Assembly (NCBI RefSeq): GCF_019511525.1
Contig: NZ_JAEUAT010000015.1
Coordinates: 1-64,000 of the forward strand
From: Rhizobium cauense
GTDB taxonomy: Bacteria; Pseudomonadota; Alphaproteobacteria; Rhizobiales; Rhizobiaceae
Direction: 5' to 3'
Length of the DNA: 64,000 nt
Position numbers and translations under genes: made by a program. The number at the start of each line of letters is the position of its first letter. Positions within the stretch are counted from its first letter, which is position 1. The notes under the pieces were generated by a model. That model saw nothing but the letters and a program-made list of their open reading frames with translations, did not search any database and had not been told where the DNA came from. Positions 14,794 to 23,615 of this stretch are shown piece by piece.

Positions 14794-16434
14794 ATGAAAC
14801 ATTTCTTCAATCGCCGAGAAACCATTGTTACCGAAGCACTCGACGGCTTGCTCCTGACAAGCAGTCCCGGGCGCCTCGCCCGTCTCGACACCTTCCCTGA
14901 GATCAAGGTGATCCTGCGTGCAGACTGGGATAAGTCGAAGGTCGCAATTATCTCCGGTGGCGGAGCCGGGCATGAGCCATCCCATGCCGGTTTCGTTGGC
15001 AAAGGCATGCTCACCGCGGCCGTATCAGGCGAGATTTTCGCTTCGCCCAGCGTCGATGCCGTCCTGACAGCAATCCGAGCCGTAACCGGCAGCAAGGGCA
15101 CGTTGCTCATCGTCAAGAACTATACGGGTGATCGGCTGAACTTTGGCCTCGCCGCTGAGAAAGCGCGCGCTGAAGGCTTCGATGTCGAGATGGTGATCGT
15201 TGCCGACGATATCGCCATCCCGGACATCAACCAGCCTCGCGGCGTCGCCGGCACGCTGTTTGTCCACAAGATCGCCGGCTACCACGCCGAAGCCGGAGCC
15301 GACCTCAAGACGGTTGCAGCAGAGGCAAGCGCGGCCGCGCATGACATCGTTTCGCTCGGCATGTCACTCTCGACCTGCAGCGTACCCGGGCAAGCTCATG
15401 AGGACCGGCTCGGTGCAAACGAAGGCGAACTTGGGCTCGGCATCCATGGCGAACCGGGCGTTGAACGCATTTCACTGCAACCTGTCGCAGACCTCGTCGC
15501 CACCATGACCGAGCGCCTGGCAGCGAAGCTGAAAGGTCCGGACGGGCACGCACTGCTGATCAACAACCTTGGTGCCGTACCGCCGCTTGAGATGGGCGTC
15601 ATCGCCAATGCCGTACTGTCTTCGTCCGTTGCCCGCCATGTTCGGCTGATCATCGGACCGGCACCGATGATGACCGCACTCAACATGAATGGCTTTTCGC
15701 TCTCATTGATCCGGCTGGATCCTGCACGCGAAGCCGCACTGAAGGCAGCCGTCGAACCACATGCCTGGCCGCCCGTCACAGAGCGGCACGAGATCGCCGT
15801 CGTTCCGGCACCGCAACGAGTATTGGCGGAGAGCAGTGTGGCGTTAGCCAGCGACGACACTCGGAACCGCCGTCTCCTGACAGCACTTTGCGAGCATCTG
15901 ATCTCTCTCGAAAATGAATTGAATCGTCTGGACGGCCGTGTCGGTGACGGTGACACGGGCTCTACAGTCGCGACAGGCGCGCGCAGCATCCTTTCCCGCA
16001 TCGACAGGCTTCCCCTGAAGGATCCCGCCGCCACGATGGCATCGATCGGAGAGATCCTGAGTACCAGCATGGGCGGTTCCAGCGGCGTGCTGCTCTCTAT
16101 TTTCTTCACCGCGGCATCCAAAGCCATGGCCGAAAAGGCGGATATCGCGGCTGCCCTGCTTGCCGGGCTCGACCGTATGACGTTCTATGGAGGTGCCGGC
16201 GTCGGCGACCGCACGATGGTCGATGCGCTGGCGCCGGCGCTCGCCGCGCTGGCATTGGGGGACGTTTCGGCCGCGGCGAAAGCTGCGGCGGCCGGCGCCC
16301 GATCAACGAGCGAGATGCGAAAGGCGAAGGCCGGGCGCGCCTCCTATGTTGGCGAGAAGGATCTGGAGGGAGTGCCGGATCCGGGAGCCGTAGCCGTGGC
16401 GGGCGTATTCGAGGTGGTCGCAGCGCTGGCATGA
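14794..16434 (+). CDS. Single-chain dihydroxyacetone kinase (DhaK-DhaL fusion, ATP type)
   Basis: The product has 546 residues. The DhaK domain covers about 1-330 with GGGAGHEPSH (His60), KNYTGD (Asp113) and LGLGIHGEPG (His218, the residue that binds the ketone covalently in the family). The DhaL nucleotide domain follows from about 350, with RVGDGDTGST Asp residues for Mg-ATP and GGSSGVLL. Citrobacter-type enzymes use ATP to phosphorylate dihydroxyacetone; erythrulose kinases belong to the same family. The gene is 47 bases after the importer ATPase, and a PTS-type set follows. It may use a different substrate or phosphate donor from that set. Confidence 0.88.
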   Translation: MKHFFNRRETIVTEALDGLLLTSSPGRLARLDTFPEIKVILRADWDKSKVAIISGGGAGHEPSHAGFVGKGMLTAAVSGEIFASPSVDAVLTAIRAVTGSKGTLLIVKNYTGDRLNFGLAAEKARAEGFDVEMVIVADDIAIPDINQPRGVAGTLFVHKIAGYHAEAGADLKTVAAEASAAAHDIVSLGMSLSTCSVPGQAHEDRLGANEGELGLGIHGEPGVERISLQPVADLVATMTERLAAKLKGPDGHALLINNLGAVPPLEMGVIANAVLSSSVARHVRLIIGPAPMMTALNMNGFSLSLIRLDPAREAALKAAVEPHAWPPVTERHEIAVVPAPQRVLAESSVALASDDTRNRRLLTALCEHLISLENELNRLDGRVGDGDTGSTVATGARSILSRIDRLPLKDPAATMASIGEILSTSMGGSSGVLLSIFFTAASKAMAEKADIAAALLAGLDRMTFYGGAGVGDRTMVDALAPALAALALGDVSAAAKAAAAGARSTSEMRKAKAGRASYVGEKDLEGVPDPGAVAVAGVFEVVAALA

Positions 16435-16461
16435 GCTGGCGAGGCGCTGGGAGGGTATCAG

Positions 16462-17076
16462 GTGCAGGCAGAGCCGGTTCTTCTTTCGGGGTTGATTGAA
16501 GCTTGTCGTGCGACAATCGCGGCAAACAGCGATCATCTATGCGCACTGGATCGCGCGATCGGCGACGGTGATCACGGAACCAACATGCAGCGCGGCTGTG
16601 AAGCGGTTAGCGCCGAGGAAAGGACAGTGACAAGCCTTCCCTTGCCGGATGCTCTTGAGAGGATCGGCCTGACACTGGTGATGAATATCGGCGGCGCGGC
16701 CGGCCCACTCTACGGAACGCTGCTCATGGAGATGGGACGGGAACTGCGCAAATCGGATCAGGGGCAGGATTTTTCTGCCGCGTTGAAGCAGGCCATTGAT
16801 GCCGTTGCCCGGCGCGGGCGTTCGCATGCAGGGGACAAGACTCTCCTCGATGTGCTGTATCCGGTGCAGGATGCGCTTGCGCACCGCTCGCCATTGACGG
16901 ATGTCGTCCGCCAGGCGGAACTGTCCGCCGGGCTCACCGCTGCCATGAAAGCCATGCGCGGTCGCGCATCTTATCTGGGCGAGCGTTCAATCGGCCACGT
17001 CGACCCGGGGGCCTCCAGCTGCGCACTCCTGACAACCGCGATTTGCCGCTACCTTGAGGAGTACCGTCCCGCATGA
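16462..17076 (+). CDS. dhaL: PTS-dependent dihydroxyacetone kinase, ADP-binding subunit DhaL
   Basis: The product has 204 residues with a GTG start preceded by GGGAGGG. The Mg-ADP motif is ALDRAIGDGDHGTNM (Asp30, Asp35, Asp37), and GGAAGPLYG is the second nucleotide loop. In the PTS system DhaL keeps ADP as a cofactor, is rephosphorylated by DhaM, and passes phosphate to substrate bound on DhaK. It is overlapped by dhaM (ATGA), which supports the PTS assignment against an ATP kinase. Confidence 0.9.
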   Translation: MQAEPVLLSGLIEACRATIAANSDHLCALDRAIGDGDHGTNMQRGCEAVSAEERTVTSLPLPDALERIGLTLVMNIGGAAGPLYGTLLMEMGRELRKSDQGQDFSAALKQAIDAVARRGRSHAGDKTLLDVLYPVQDALAHRSPLTDVVRQAELSAGLTAAMKAMRGRASYLGERSIGHVDPGASSCALLTTAICRYLEEYRPA

Positions 17077-17471
17077 ATGCAAAGTCCTCGAACGTCGGGA
17101 TCGTGATCGTCTCCCATTCGCCGCTGGTCGCGCGCGGCACGGCCGACATGGTCCGGCAGATGGTCGGCGACAGCGTGCCGCTCGCGTGGTCGGGCGGCAA
17201 CAGTCACGGCGAACTCGGCACCGATGCCCGCGGGATCCTGAAAGCGATAGAGGAGGCTTGGTCAGAAGCGGGTGTCGCTGTCTTCGTCGATCTTGGCGGG
17301 GCCGAAACCAATAGCGAGATGGCTATCGAGATGCTCGGTTTGCCGCGCGCGAAGCTCGTCTCGATTTGTAATGCTCCAGTGGTGGAAGGGGCAGTCATCG
17401 CAGCGGCCGAGGCTTCCGGCGGCGCCTCGCTGGTAAGGGTCGTCGCGACGGCAGAGGAGCTGTCACCCTGA
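17073..17471 (+). CDS. dhaM: DhaM, EIIA(Man)-like phosphotransfer subunit
   Basis: The product has 132 residues, starting with the mannose-type EIIA fold: VGIVIVSHSPLVARGTADM, with the phosphorylated His15. GGNSHGELGTD and VFVDLGGAETNSEMAIEML are typical of DhaM N-terminal domains. In E. coli, DhaM is a fusion EIIA-HPr-EI; here it is EIIA only and the other two functions are separate downstream genes. Start and stop overlap both neighbours, so tight coupling is expected. Confidence 0.9.
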   Translation: MNAKSSNVGIVIVSHSPLVARGTADMVRQMVGDSVPLAWSGGNSHGELGTDARGILKAIEEAWSEAGVAVFVDLGGAETNSEMAIEMLGLPRAKLVSICNAPVVEGAVIAAAEASGGASLVRVVATAEELSP

Positions 17472-17815
17472 TGAAAAGCAGGTTGCACATAGGAAACAGG
17501 GAGGCAGAACACGTGCACGCCAGCTGCCAGACGGAAGTCGAAGTGAAGCACGGCGTCGGATTGCACGCCCGCCCTTCCGTGACATTTACGCGGCTGGCAA
17601 AGTCATTTCCCTGCTCGATCGAAGTCGCCGTCAATGGCAGCGACGTCTGGCTGAATGGCAAGAGCATCATCAAGATCATGGGCGCCAGGATCCGCAAGGG
17701 ATCCATGCTGAAAATCCGCGCTGAGGGGATCCTCGCGGAAGAGGCAATCCGGGCATTGAAGGACCTCATCGAGCGCAACTTCGATGAAGAAAAGAAGCAT
17801 GGCCGCACCGCTTAG
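17471..17815 (+). CDS. HPr-like phosphocarrier protein
   Basis: The product has 114 residues as annotated. The active-site motif is GVGLHARPSV with His32, and the regulatory-site region reads NGKSIIKIMGA with the Ser kept. From the ATG at 17471 it is longer than usual HPr. A GTG at 17513, with GGGAGG 8 bases upstream, would give about 100 residues and may be the true start. It carries phosphate from the neighbouring Enzyme I to DhaM. Confidence 0.88.
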   Translation: MKSRLHIGNREAEHVHASCQTEVEVKHGVGLHARPSVTFTRLAKSFPCSIEVAVNGSDVWLNGKSIIKIMGARIRKGSMLKIRAEGILAEEAIRALKDLIERNFDEEKKHGRTA

Positions 17816-19373
17816 ATTGAAAGCCACGAGCGCCTCCCCGGGCGTAGCCTCCGGGCCGGTCTATATCGCGGAACCACCTGCCGCGGTATCGCAGCCTGCT
17901 GCCTTGGGGCATCTGGAGCTGGCGACCGCTATCGAGACCGCCATCAACGAGCTTCAAAACCTTGCCATTGGATCTGATGCCGAAAGTGGCGACATCATCG
18001 ATTTCCAGATCGAGGTGCTCCGCGATCCCACGATCGTCGAGATGGCAGGTGCGCGGATCAATGCTGGCGAGAACGCAATTTTCGCGTGGGTCGGAACACT
18101 CGATGGATACGTCCGCGAATTGGAAAGCGCCGAAGAAGAACAGCTCCGGGCCCGCGGCGTAGATATTCTGGACATCAAGAACCGTGTCCTGGCGGCGCTG
18201 ACGGGAACGCCTGTCGAGGACTTTCCTATTGGGTCCATCTATGTTGGCAAGGACATGGAGCCGAGCCGATTCCTCGCACATGACTGGTCCGCAGGTGGCG
18301 GCATTGCCCTCTACGCCGGAAGTGCCGCGGGCCATGTTGCCCTGCTTGCCAGATCCCGGTCGGTTCCCATGGTCATCGGCGCTGGGCGTTTTGCAACAGC
18401 TGCCGGCCAACACATACGCGTTGATGGAGATGCAGGCGTCGTCGTGCTTCAGCTGGACAGTCAGAGTGCAGCACCAATCCGCCCAACGCCCCCCGTTGCA
18501 AGCGCAGGGCCGGCAGCCGACAACGGGATCTTGCGGACGAAGGACGGTTCGCAGATTTTGCTATCCATCAATCTGAACGCGCCCGATGAAATCGACGGAA
18601 TCATTGCAGCGACAGTCGCCGGCATCGGATTGATGCGCTCAGAATTTGCTGTGACGTCGCTCGCTGACGCCGCAAACGAAGAGAAACAGTTCGCCATCTA
18701 CCGCCGTGTCCTCGAGTGGGCGGACGGCAGGCCCGTGACGATCCGCATGCTGGATATCGGCGGTGACAAGCCGCTCACCGGGCTTTTAGCGTCGCCCGAG
18801 TTGCGTGGCATTCGGCTCCTCTTTGCTCAGCCCAAGATCGCGCGCGTTCAAGCACGCTCCCTTCTGCGTGCGGCGATATTCGGCAATCTCCGCGTCATGC
18901 TGCCGATGGTGACCTTTCCCTCGGATGTCGATCAGATGCGACAGATCTTCCGGGAGGAAGCCGCTGAGTTCACACACCGCGGCGTGCCGCACCGTCTGCC
19001 TCCGATCGGCATGATGGTCGAAGTACCCGCCGCAGCCCTCATGCTCGACCAGTTCGAAACGGCGGACTTCTTCTCTTTCGGCACCAATGACCTGGCGCAT
19101 CATCTCACCGCCTCGACGCGGAACGATGTCGAATTTGGCGCGTGCAGTGAGAAGGTCGTCCCAGCTGTACTGCGCCTACTCGCATATGCCGTGAAAATTG
19201 CGGGCAGCAAACCACTCTCCATCTGCGGCGACCTGGCCGGCGATCCGCGCAAGACAGCCGAACTGCTGAGCGCCGGCATCCGGCATTTTTCCGTGGCGCC
19301 GGCCCAACTTCCCGCGATAAGGTCGGCAATCGGCGGCTTGAACGCTGATGGGACCAAGGCAGCCGGAGAATAA
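17784..19373 (+). CDS. PTS Enzyme I (PEP-protein phosphotransferase) dedicated to the dha system
   Basis: The product has 529 residues, somewhat shorter than E. coli EI (575). The N-domain phosphohistidine lies in AGSAAGHVALLARS (His184). The PEP-binding barrel shows VTIRMLDIGGDKPL, MMVEVPAAALMLDQF, SFGTNDLAHHL and SICGDLAGDP with the catalytic Cys. No GAF domain is present, so it is not the PtsP(Ntr) type. The first ATG overlaps the HPr gene by 32 bases; the ATG at 17799 is an alternative. It starts the PEP to HPr to DhaM to DhaL relay. Confidence 0.9.
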   Translation: MKKRSMAAPLRLKATSASPGVASGPVYIAEPPAAVSQPAALGHLELATAIETAINELQNLAIGSDAESGDIIDFQIEVLRDPTIVEMAGARINAGENAIFAWVGTLDGYVRELESAEEEQLRARGVDILDIKNRVLAALTGTPVEDFPIGSIYVGKDMEPSRFLAHDWSAGGGIALYAGSAAGHVALLARSRSVPMVIGAGRFATAAGQHIRVDGDAGVVVLQLDSQSAAPIRPTPPVASAGPAADNGILRTKDGSQILLSINLNAPDEIDGIIAATVAGIGLMRSEFAVTSLADAANEEKQFAIYRRVLEWADGRPVTIRMLDIGGDKPLTGLLASPELRGIRLLFAQPKIARVQARSLLRAAIFGNLRVMLPMVTFPSDVDQMRQIFREEAAEFTHRGVPHRLPPIGMMVEVPAAALMLDQFETADFFSFGTNDLAHHLTASTRNDVEFGACSEKVVPAVLRLLAYAVKIAGSKPLSICGDLAGDPRKTAELLSAGIRHFSVAPAQLPAIRSAIGGLNADGTKAAGE

Positions 19374-19374
19374 G

Positions 19375-19785
19375 ATGGCGCGCGAAGACACCGAAGACGC
19401 CATTATCGCCTACAAGTCCATTCTGGCGCAGATCATCGACAACAGACCATCAGGAACACGCCAGCGGCTTGCCACGGAGTTGGGCAAGCATCGCAGCTTC
19501 GTCACGCAGGTAACGAGCCCGACCTACGCGACGCCCCTTCCTGCGCGGCATCTCGCAACGATCTTCCGTGTCTGTCATTTCAGCGCCGCCGAACAGGAGC
19601 GGTTCCTGGAAGCCTACCAGAACGCCCACCCCGGCAAGCTGCCGGAACTTGGCGCTTCGGAAAAATTGCGGCACCTTTCGCTCATGGTTCCCGATTTCGG
19701 GGACGAGCGGCGCAACCGGCTATTGGAAGAAGCGATCACCGATTTGGTGCAGAAGATTGCAGCCATTTCCGGGCCGCCAGAATGA
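19375..19785 (+). CDS. Small HTH-like protein in the dha phosphorelay operon
   Basis: The product has 136 residues; the ATG at 19375 follows the Enzyme I stop by one base, with GGAGAATAAG as ribosome site. Residues about 20-75 (PSGTRQRLATELGKHRSFVTQVTSPTYATPLPARHLATIF) look like an Xre-type helix-turn-helix with a recognition helix around HRSFVTQVTSP. The C-terminal half is helical and acidic. I know of no named family. Position inside the operon suggests it senses or controls the phosphorelay; this is inference. Confidence 0.6.
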   Translation: MAREDTEDAIIAYKSILAQIIDNRPSGTRQRLATELGKHRSFVTQVTSPTYATPLPARHLATIFRVCHFSAAEQERFLEAYQNAHPGKLPELGASEKLRHLSLMVPDFGDERRNRLLEEAITDLVQKIAAISGPPE

Positions 19786-19838
19786 TGGTGCGCCGAAAGC
19801 AAAGAGACTGAAACGATCGTCGCCTTGGGAGGGGCTCG

Positions 19839-20831
19839 ATGAAGAAGTTCATGAACACAGCGGAAACCATGGTCGCCGAAAGCGTCGAAGGCTTTGTGCG
19901 CGCCCACGAGGAGTTCGTTGTGTTCGGCGCCGATCGCAAATACATACGCCGCCGCCACCTGGTTCCTGGCAAGGTTGCGATCATATCCGGCGGCGGCGCG
20001 GGTCATGAGCCGATGCACATCGGCTTCGTCGGTCGCGGCATGCTCGATGCCGCTTGTGTCGGACATATCTTCACCTCTCCAACGCCGAGCCAGATCATCA
20101 GCGCCATCGAGGAAGCGGACACCGGCGCGGGATGCCTGCTGGTCGTGAAGAACTATGACGGCGACGTCATGAATTTCGAGATGGCGGCTGAGATGGCAGC
20201 CAGCCGCCACCGAATTGAAATGGTGATCGTCAGCGACGACATCGAAACGGCAAGGACAGGCGACGAGCGCGGCCGCCGTGGTGTCGCCGGTACATTGATC
20301 GTGGAAAGGCTGCTCGGCGCCGCAGCCGAACAAGGCATGCCTCTCGCCCAACTGAAAACCTTTGGCGACGGCCTTGCTCCCCGCATCCGGTCAATGGGCG
20401 TCGCTCTGACCGGCGTGGCGGTGCCGCACACGCAGCGAACAACCTTCGCGCTCGGACCGAACGAAGTGGAAATGGGCGTCGGCATCCACGGAGAACCCGG
20501 CCACGCAAGGGAGCCCTTTTCCAACGCCGACACCATCGTCAGGCATCTGAGCGAGACGGTTTTCAACGACGTTGCCCGGGCCACCGGAAAGGCATTGCTT
20601 TTCGTCAACGGGCTTGGCGGCACGCCACCGGCCGAGCTCTACCTTGCCTACAACACCGCTCACCGTTTCATGCTGGACCACGGATTGCGGATTGAGCGCT
20701 CGCTTGTCGGCACCTACGCCACGTCGCTCGACATGCAGGGCCTGTCCGTCACCCTTGCGTTGTTGAGTGACGATGAGCTGTCCCTATGGGACTCGCCGGT
20801 TGCGACCGCCGCGTTGCGCTGGGCTTGCTAG
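19839..20831 (+). CDS. dhaK: PTS-type dihydroxyacetone kinase, substrate-binding subunit DhaK
   Basis: The product has 330 residues; the start has GGGAGGGG before it. The catalytic residues align with E. coli DhaK: His56 in GGGAGHEPMH, Asp109 in KNYDGDVM and His217 in GVGIHGEPGH, which forms the covalent hemiaminal with the ketone. There is no DhaL domain, so it needs the DhaL/DhaM set encoded upstream. It is the last gene of the block and converges on the oxidoreductase gene 28 bases later. It is a second, diverged DhaK next to the fused enzyme. Confidence 0.92.
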   Translation: MKKFMNTAETMVAESVEGFVRAHEEFVVFGADRKYIRRRHLVPGKVAIISGGGAGHEPMHIGFVGRGMLDAACVGHIFTSPTPSQIISAIEEADTGAGCLLVVKNYDGDVMNFEMAAEMAASRHRIEMVIVSDDIETARTGDERGRRGVAGTLIVERLLGAAAEQGMPLAQLKTFGDGLAPRIRSMGVALTGVAVPHTQRTTFALGPNEVEMGVGIHGEPGHAREPFSNADTIVRHLSETVFNDVARATGKALLFVNGLGGTPPAELYLAYNTAHRFMLDHGLRIERSLVGTYATSLDMQGLSVTLALLSDDELSLWDSPVATAALRWAC

Positions 20832-20859
20832 TTCAGGACGCAATCGCGCATGGGCGCTT

Positions 20860-22191
20860 TCAAAATCCGCTGATAAGTTCCACCTTCGAGCCATCGCTGA
20901 AGCGCGAAAGCTTGAACGCACCCGGATCCACGACGGGCGACCGGCCCGTAACGATATCGGCCATCAGGCGCCCTGCGGCCGGTCCAATACCGAAACCATG
21001 CCCGGAAAATCCGGTCGCGATGTGAAAGCCCGGAATGGTGTCGACCGCCGAGATGACAGGGACCGCATCCGGGGTGACATCGATATACCCACCCCATCGC
21101 TGCGCGATTTCCGCTTCCTCGAATACCGGAAACGCCTTTCTCAGATTGCCCAACGCATCCTGTGTCAACTTCTTGGACGGCACCGGATCTAGAACGCGGT
21201 GATATTCGAATGGGCTCGCGTCATCCATCGACCAGCGCCTCGGAATGCGCAACTCGTCGAAGAAGCGGCCCGCCAACCGGAAGGAAAGCGACTTCCACTC
21301 GGAGCGCAAAGCCGGCAGAAAAGCTGCGGCGTAGCGGAACGAGGCTGGCACGATATCGACAATATTCTCGTGCCCAGAGGCCACGGTATAGCCGCCGTCC
21401 TGCCGCTTACGGATCGCGAAATCCTTCGCCCAGATCGTTTGCTCCGGTCCGCCCTCCAGCGGTTTCGTGCGTATCACGCTGTTCAGCACCTTGAGCTGCG
21501 GCAAATCGATGCCGAAGCGCCCGGCAAACAGGCTCGACCACGCCCCGCCGGCCAAGACCACGGCCGTGCAGGCAATTGAGCCACGCTCCGTAACCACGCC
21601 ACTCACGGCTCCAGCAGCAGTTTCGATCCCGCGCACGGCGCATTCCGTCAGGATCGTCGCTCCCTTGTCGCGAGCGGCTTCCGCGATCGCCGGTGCCGCT
21701 TTTTGCGGCTCGGCCCGGCCATCCGCTGGTGTGTATAGGGCTCCTGCCATATCCAGGCTGGAGCCAGGAACGGTCTCGGCGAATTGCCGCGCCGTTAGCA
21801 TACGCGATTCAATCTGGTAGCCGTCCAGATTGGTACGCCAGCGTTCGTGGTCAGCCAGTTCCTTCTCGTCGACGCAGGTGAAGATGATGCCGGCCCGCTT
21901 GAAGCCAGTATCGCGGCCTATTCGCTTGTCGAGCCCGTCCCAGATCCTTAGCGCTTCGGCCATCAGAGGCACCTCCCGCGGATCGCGCATCGAGATCCGC
22001 ACCCAGCCCCAGTTCCGGCTCGACTGCTCCTTGCCGATCCCGCCCTTCTCGCAGAGCGTCACGCGCAAGCCACGTTCGGCAAGCTCCAGCGCCGTCGAGC
22101 AACCGATGATACCGCCGCCGATCACGACGACATCGCACTCTTTCGGCAGCTCCTCGTCACCATGGACGGGAACGACATAAGGACCGGGCAT
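20860..22191 (-). CDS. FAD-dependent oxidoreductase (DAO/glycine oxidase family)
   Basis: The product has 443 residues. The dinucleotide motif is CDVVVIGGGIIGCSTALELAE, followed by ERG...LCEKGGIGKEQSSRNWGWVR, and a C-terminal GGYIDVTPDAVPVIS and TGFSGHGFGIGPAAG, as in D-amino acid/sarcosine-type oxidases. SRNWGW is typical of rhizobial members whose substrates are amines or N-methyl amino acids. No heterodimeric partner or glutamine-synthetase-like gene is nearby. It is oriented opposite to the dha operon and so probably not part of it. Confidence 0.85.
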   Translation of the reverse strand: MPGPYVVPVHGDEELPKECDVVVIGGGIIGCSTALELAERGLRVTLCEKGGIGKEQSSRNWGWVRISMRDPREVPLMAEALRIWDGLDKRIGRDTGFKRAGIIFTCVDEKELADHERWRTNLDGYQIESRMLTARQFAETVPGSSLDMAGALYTPADGRAEPQKAAPAIAEAARDKGATILTECAVRGIETAAGAVSGVVTERGSIACTAVVLAGGAWSSLFAGRFGIDLPQLKVLNSVIRTKPLEGGPEQTIWAKDFAIRKRQDGGYTVASGHENIVDIVPASFRYAAAFLPALRSEWKSLSFRLAGRFFDELRIPRRWSMDDASPFEYHRVLDPVPSKKLTQDALGNLRKAFPVFEEAEIAQRWGGYIDVTPDAVPVISAVDTIPGFHIATGFSGHGFGIGPAAGRLMADIVTGRSPVVDPGAFKLSRFSDGSKVELISGF

Positions 22192-22282
22192 AAACAGTCG
22201 CCTCCAGGTAGGGACTCAACATCGATCGACGATCGATCCCTACAACTCCACCGGACTTTTAGGAACCCGCCGGAACTGCCGC

Positions 22283-23509
22283 TCAGGATTGCTTGAAGGC
22301 AAAGACGTCAACCGGTTCGCCCAATCCTCGGAGGGGAAACGGGCCAAGACTTTCCATTCCCGTCTCGCACGAGGCCATCTCGACGAAGGCCCTGGAGAAC
22401 AGCACGGGCCGCTTGATCTCCTTCGTCAGGCTTTCCAGACGCGACGCCACGTTGACCGCAGGTCCGATGACCGTGAAATCGAGGCGCTTTCGAGAACCGA
22501 TATTCCCGTACATGACGTCGCCGACATGTACGCCGATCCCATAGCGAAGCACTTCGCGGCCGTCCCGAGCATTCCGCTCATTCAAGGCATCCATGGCAGT
22601 TTGGGCTTCCTTGATTGCCATGAGCAAGTTTCTGCAGGCCATCGGATTGGTCAGTGGGAAGACCGCCAGCATCCCGTCGCCCATGAACTTGAGGATCTCA
22701 CCGCCGTGCTTCTCGATCGGCTCCGACATGGCGTCGAAGTAGCCGTTCAACAGTTCAATCACATCATCGCGCGGCCAGTGGTCCGAGATCGTCGTAAAGT
22801 CGCGCAGATCGCAGATCATAATCGCCGCGCCAACGGTCACACCGCTGCCACGCGTCGTCGCTCCGGCCAGGATTTGCTCGCTGGCATGCGGGCCGACATA
22901 GGTCTCCAGAAAGGTTCGCGCCAGAATGTTCTTGAGCCGGATTTCCGTCACGAGGGTCAGAGCAGGAAGGAGATCCTTGAGAAAGGCGATGTGCTCTTCC
23001 CCGAAGCCACCTGGGCGGTCGCTCGAGAAGGTTACGATATGGCGCTTGCCAAGTGTATGCTCCATCGGCCAGGCGATGTATTCGGTTAGTCCCTCATCCC
23101 GGAGTTCGTCGTAGAACGGATGGTGACCGTCGTCCTCGCGCATCGCCTCGAGGTTTCTGCGGATCTCGTTTGCCCCACTGAAGATGTCGTCTATTGGGCT
23201 GTTGCGGAACTGCGGTGTGTTTTCCATACCGTAGCCGAACAGATCGATCTTGGCTTCGGTCAGGCCAACGCTCCAGAGAACGCGCGCGCCCAGCCATTGG
23301 GGATGAAGCGTCCTGAAATGCAACGATGCCCTCACGACCGGCACACCTTCCTCCTGCAACTGCTGGCACATCTGCACGAGTATGTTGTCGATGAACCGTT
23401 CTCCGCGGGTCTCGTTGATCAGCCAATCAAGTATTTTTCGCCGGCGTGACGGCCAGATACCTTCGTTTTGGGCAGCGAAATATGAAGGTGCGTCGGAAAG
23501 GGATTGCAT
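22283..23509 (-). CDS. Class III adenylate/guanylate cyclase
   Basis: The product has 408 residues from ATG 23509. The N-terminal about 200 residues form an unassigned sensory region (GAF-like in appearance, ending FLKDLLPALTLVTEIRLKNIL). The C-terminal cyclase domain has ICDLRDFTTISD with the first metal Asp, GGEILKFMGDGMLAVFP with the second, and TVIGPAVNVASRLESLTKE. Sinorhizobia carry many such cyclases. It is on the opposite strand from the dha phosphorelay. Confidence 0.88.
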   Translation of the reverse strand: MQSLSDAPSYFAAQNEGIWPSRRRKILDWLINETRGERFIDNILVQMCQQLQEEGVPVVRASLHFRTLHPQWLGARVLWSVGLTEAKIDLFGYGMENTPQFRNSPIDDIFSGANEIRRNLEAMREDDGHHPFYDELRDEGLTEYIAWPMEHTLGKRHIVTFSSDRPGGFGEEHIAFLKDLLPALTLVTEIRLKNILARTFLETYVGPHASEQILAGATTRGSGVTVGAAIMICDLRDFTTISDHWPRDDVIELLNGYFDAMSEPIEKHGGEILKFMGDGMLAVFPLTNPMACRNLLMAIKEAQTAMDALNERNARDGREVLRYGIGVHVGDVMYGNIGSRKRLDFTVIGPAVNVASRLESLTKEIKRPVLFSRAFVEMASCETGMESLGPFPLRGLGEPVDVFAFKQS

Positions 23510-23615
23510 GGCTACGCTCCACAAAGCTCATCGCCTCCCGATTGTAGGAGGGCTTCTGTCATCCAATAGATGGTGCCCAGCACGTCAGATTGAAATGCCT
23601 GGCACCGGCAGAGTT

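Noticed and set aside
22283..23509. Nucleotide cyclase as a member of the dha phosphorelay
   Set aside because: It is on the opposite strand, beyond a convergent oxidoreductase, and has no visible EIIA-binding feature. The link would be speculation from proximity.
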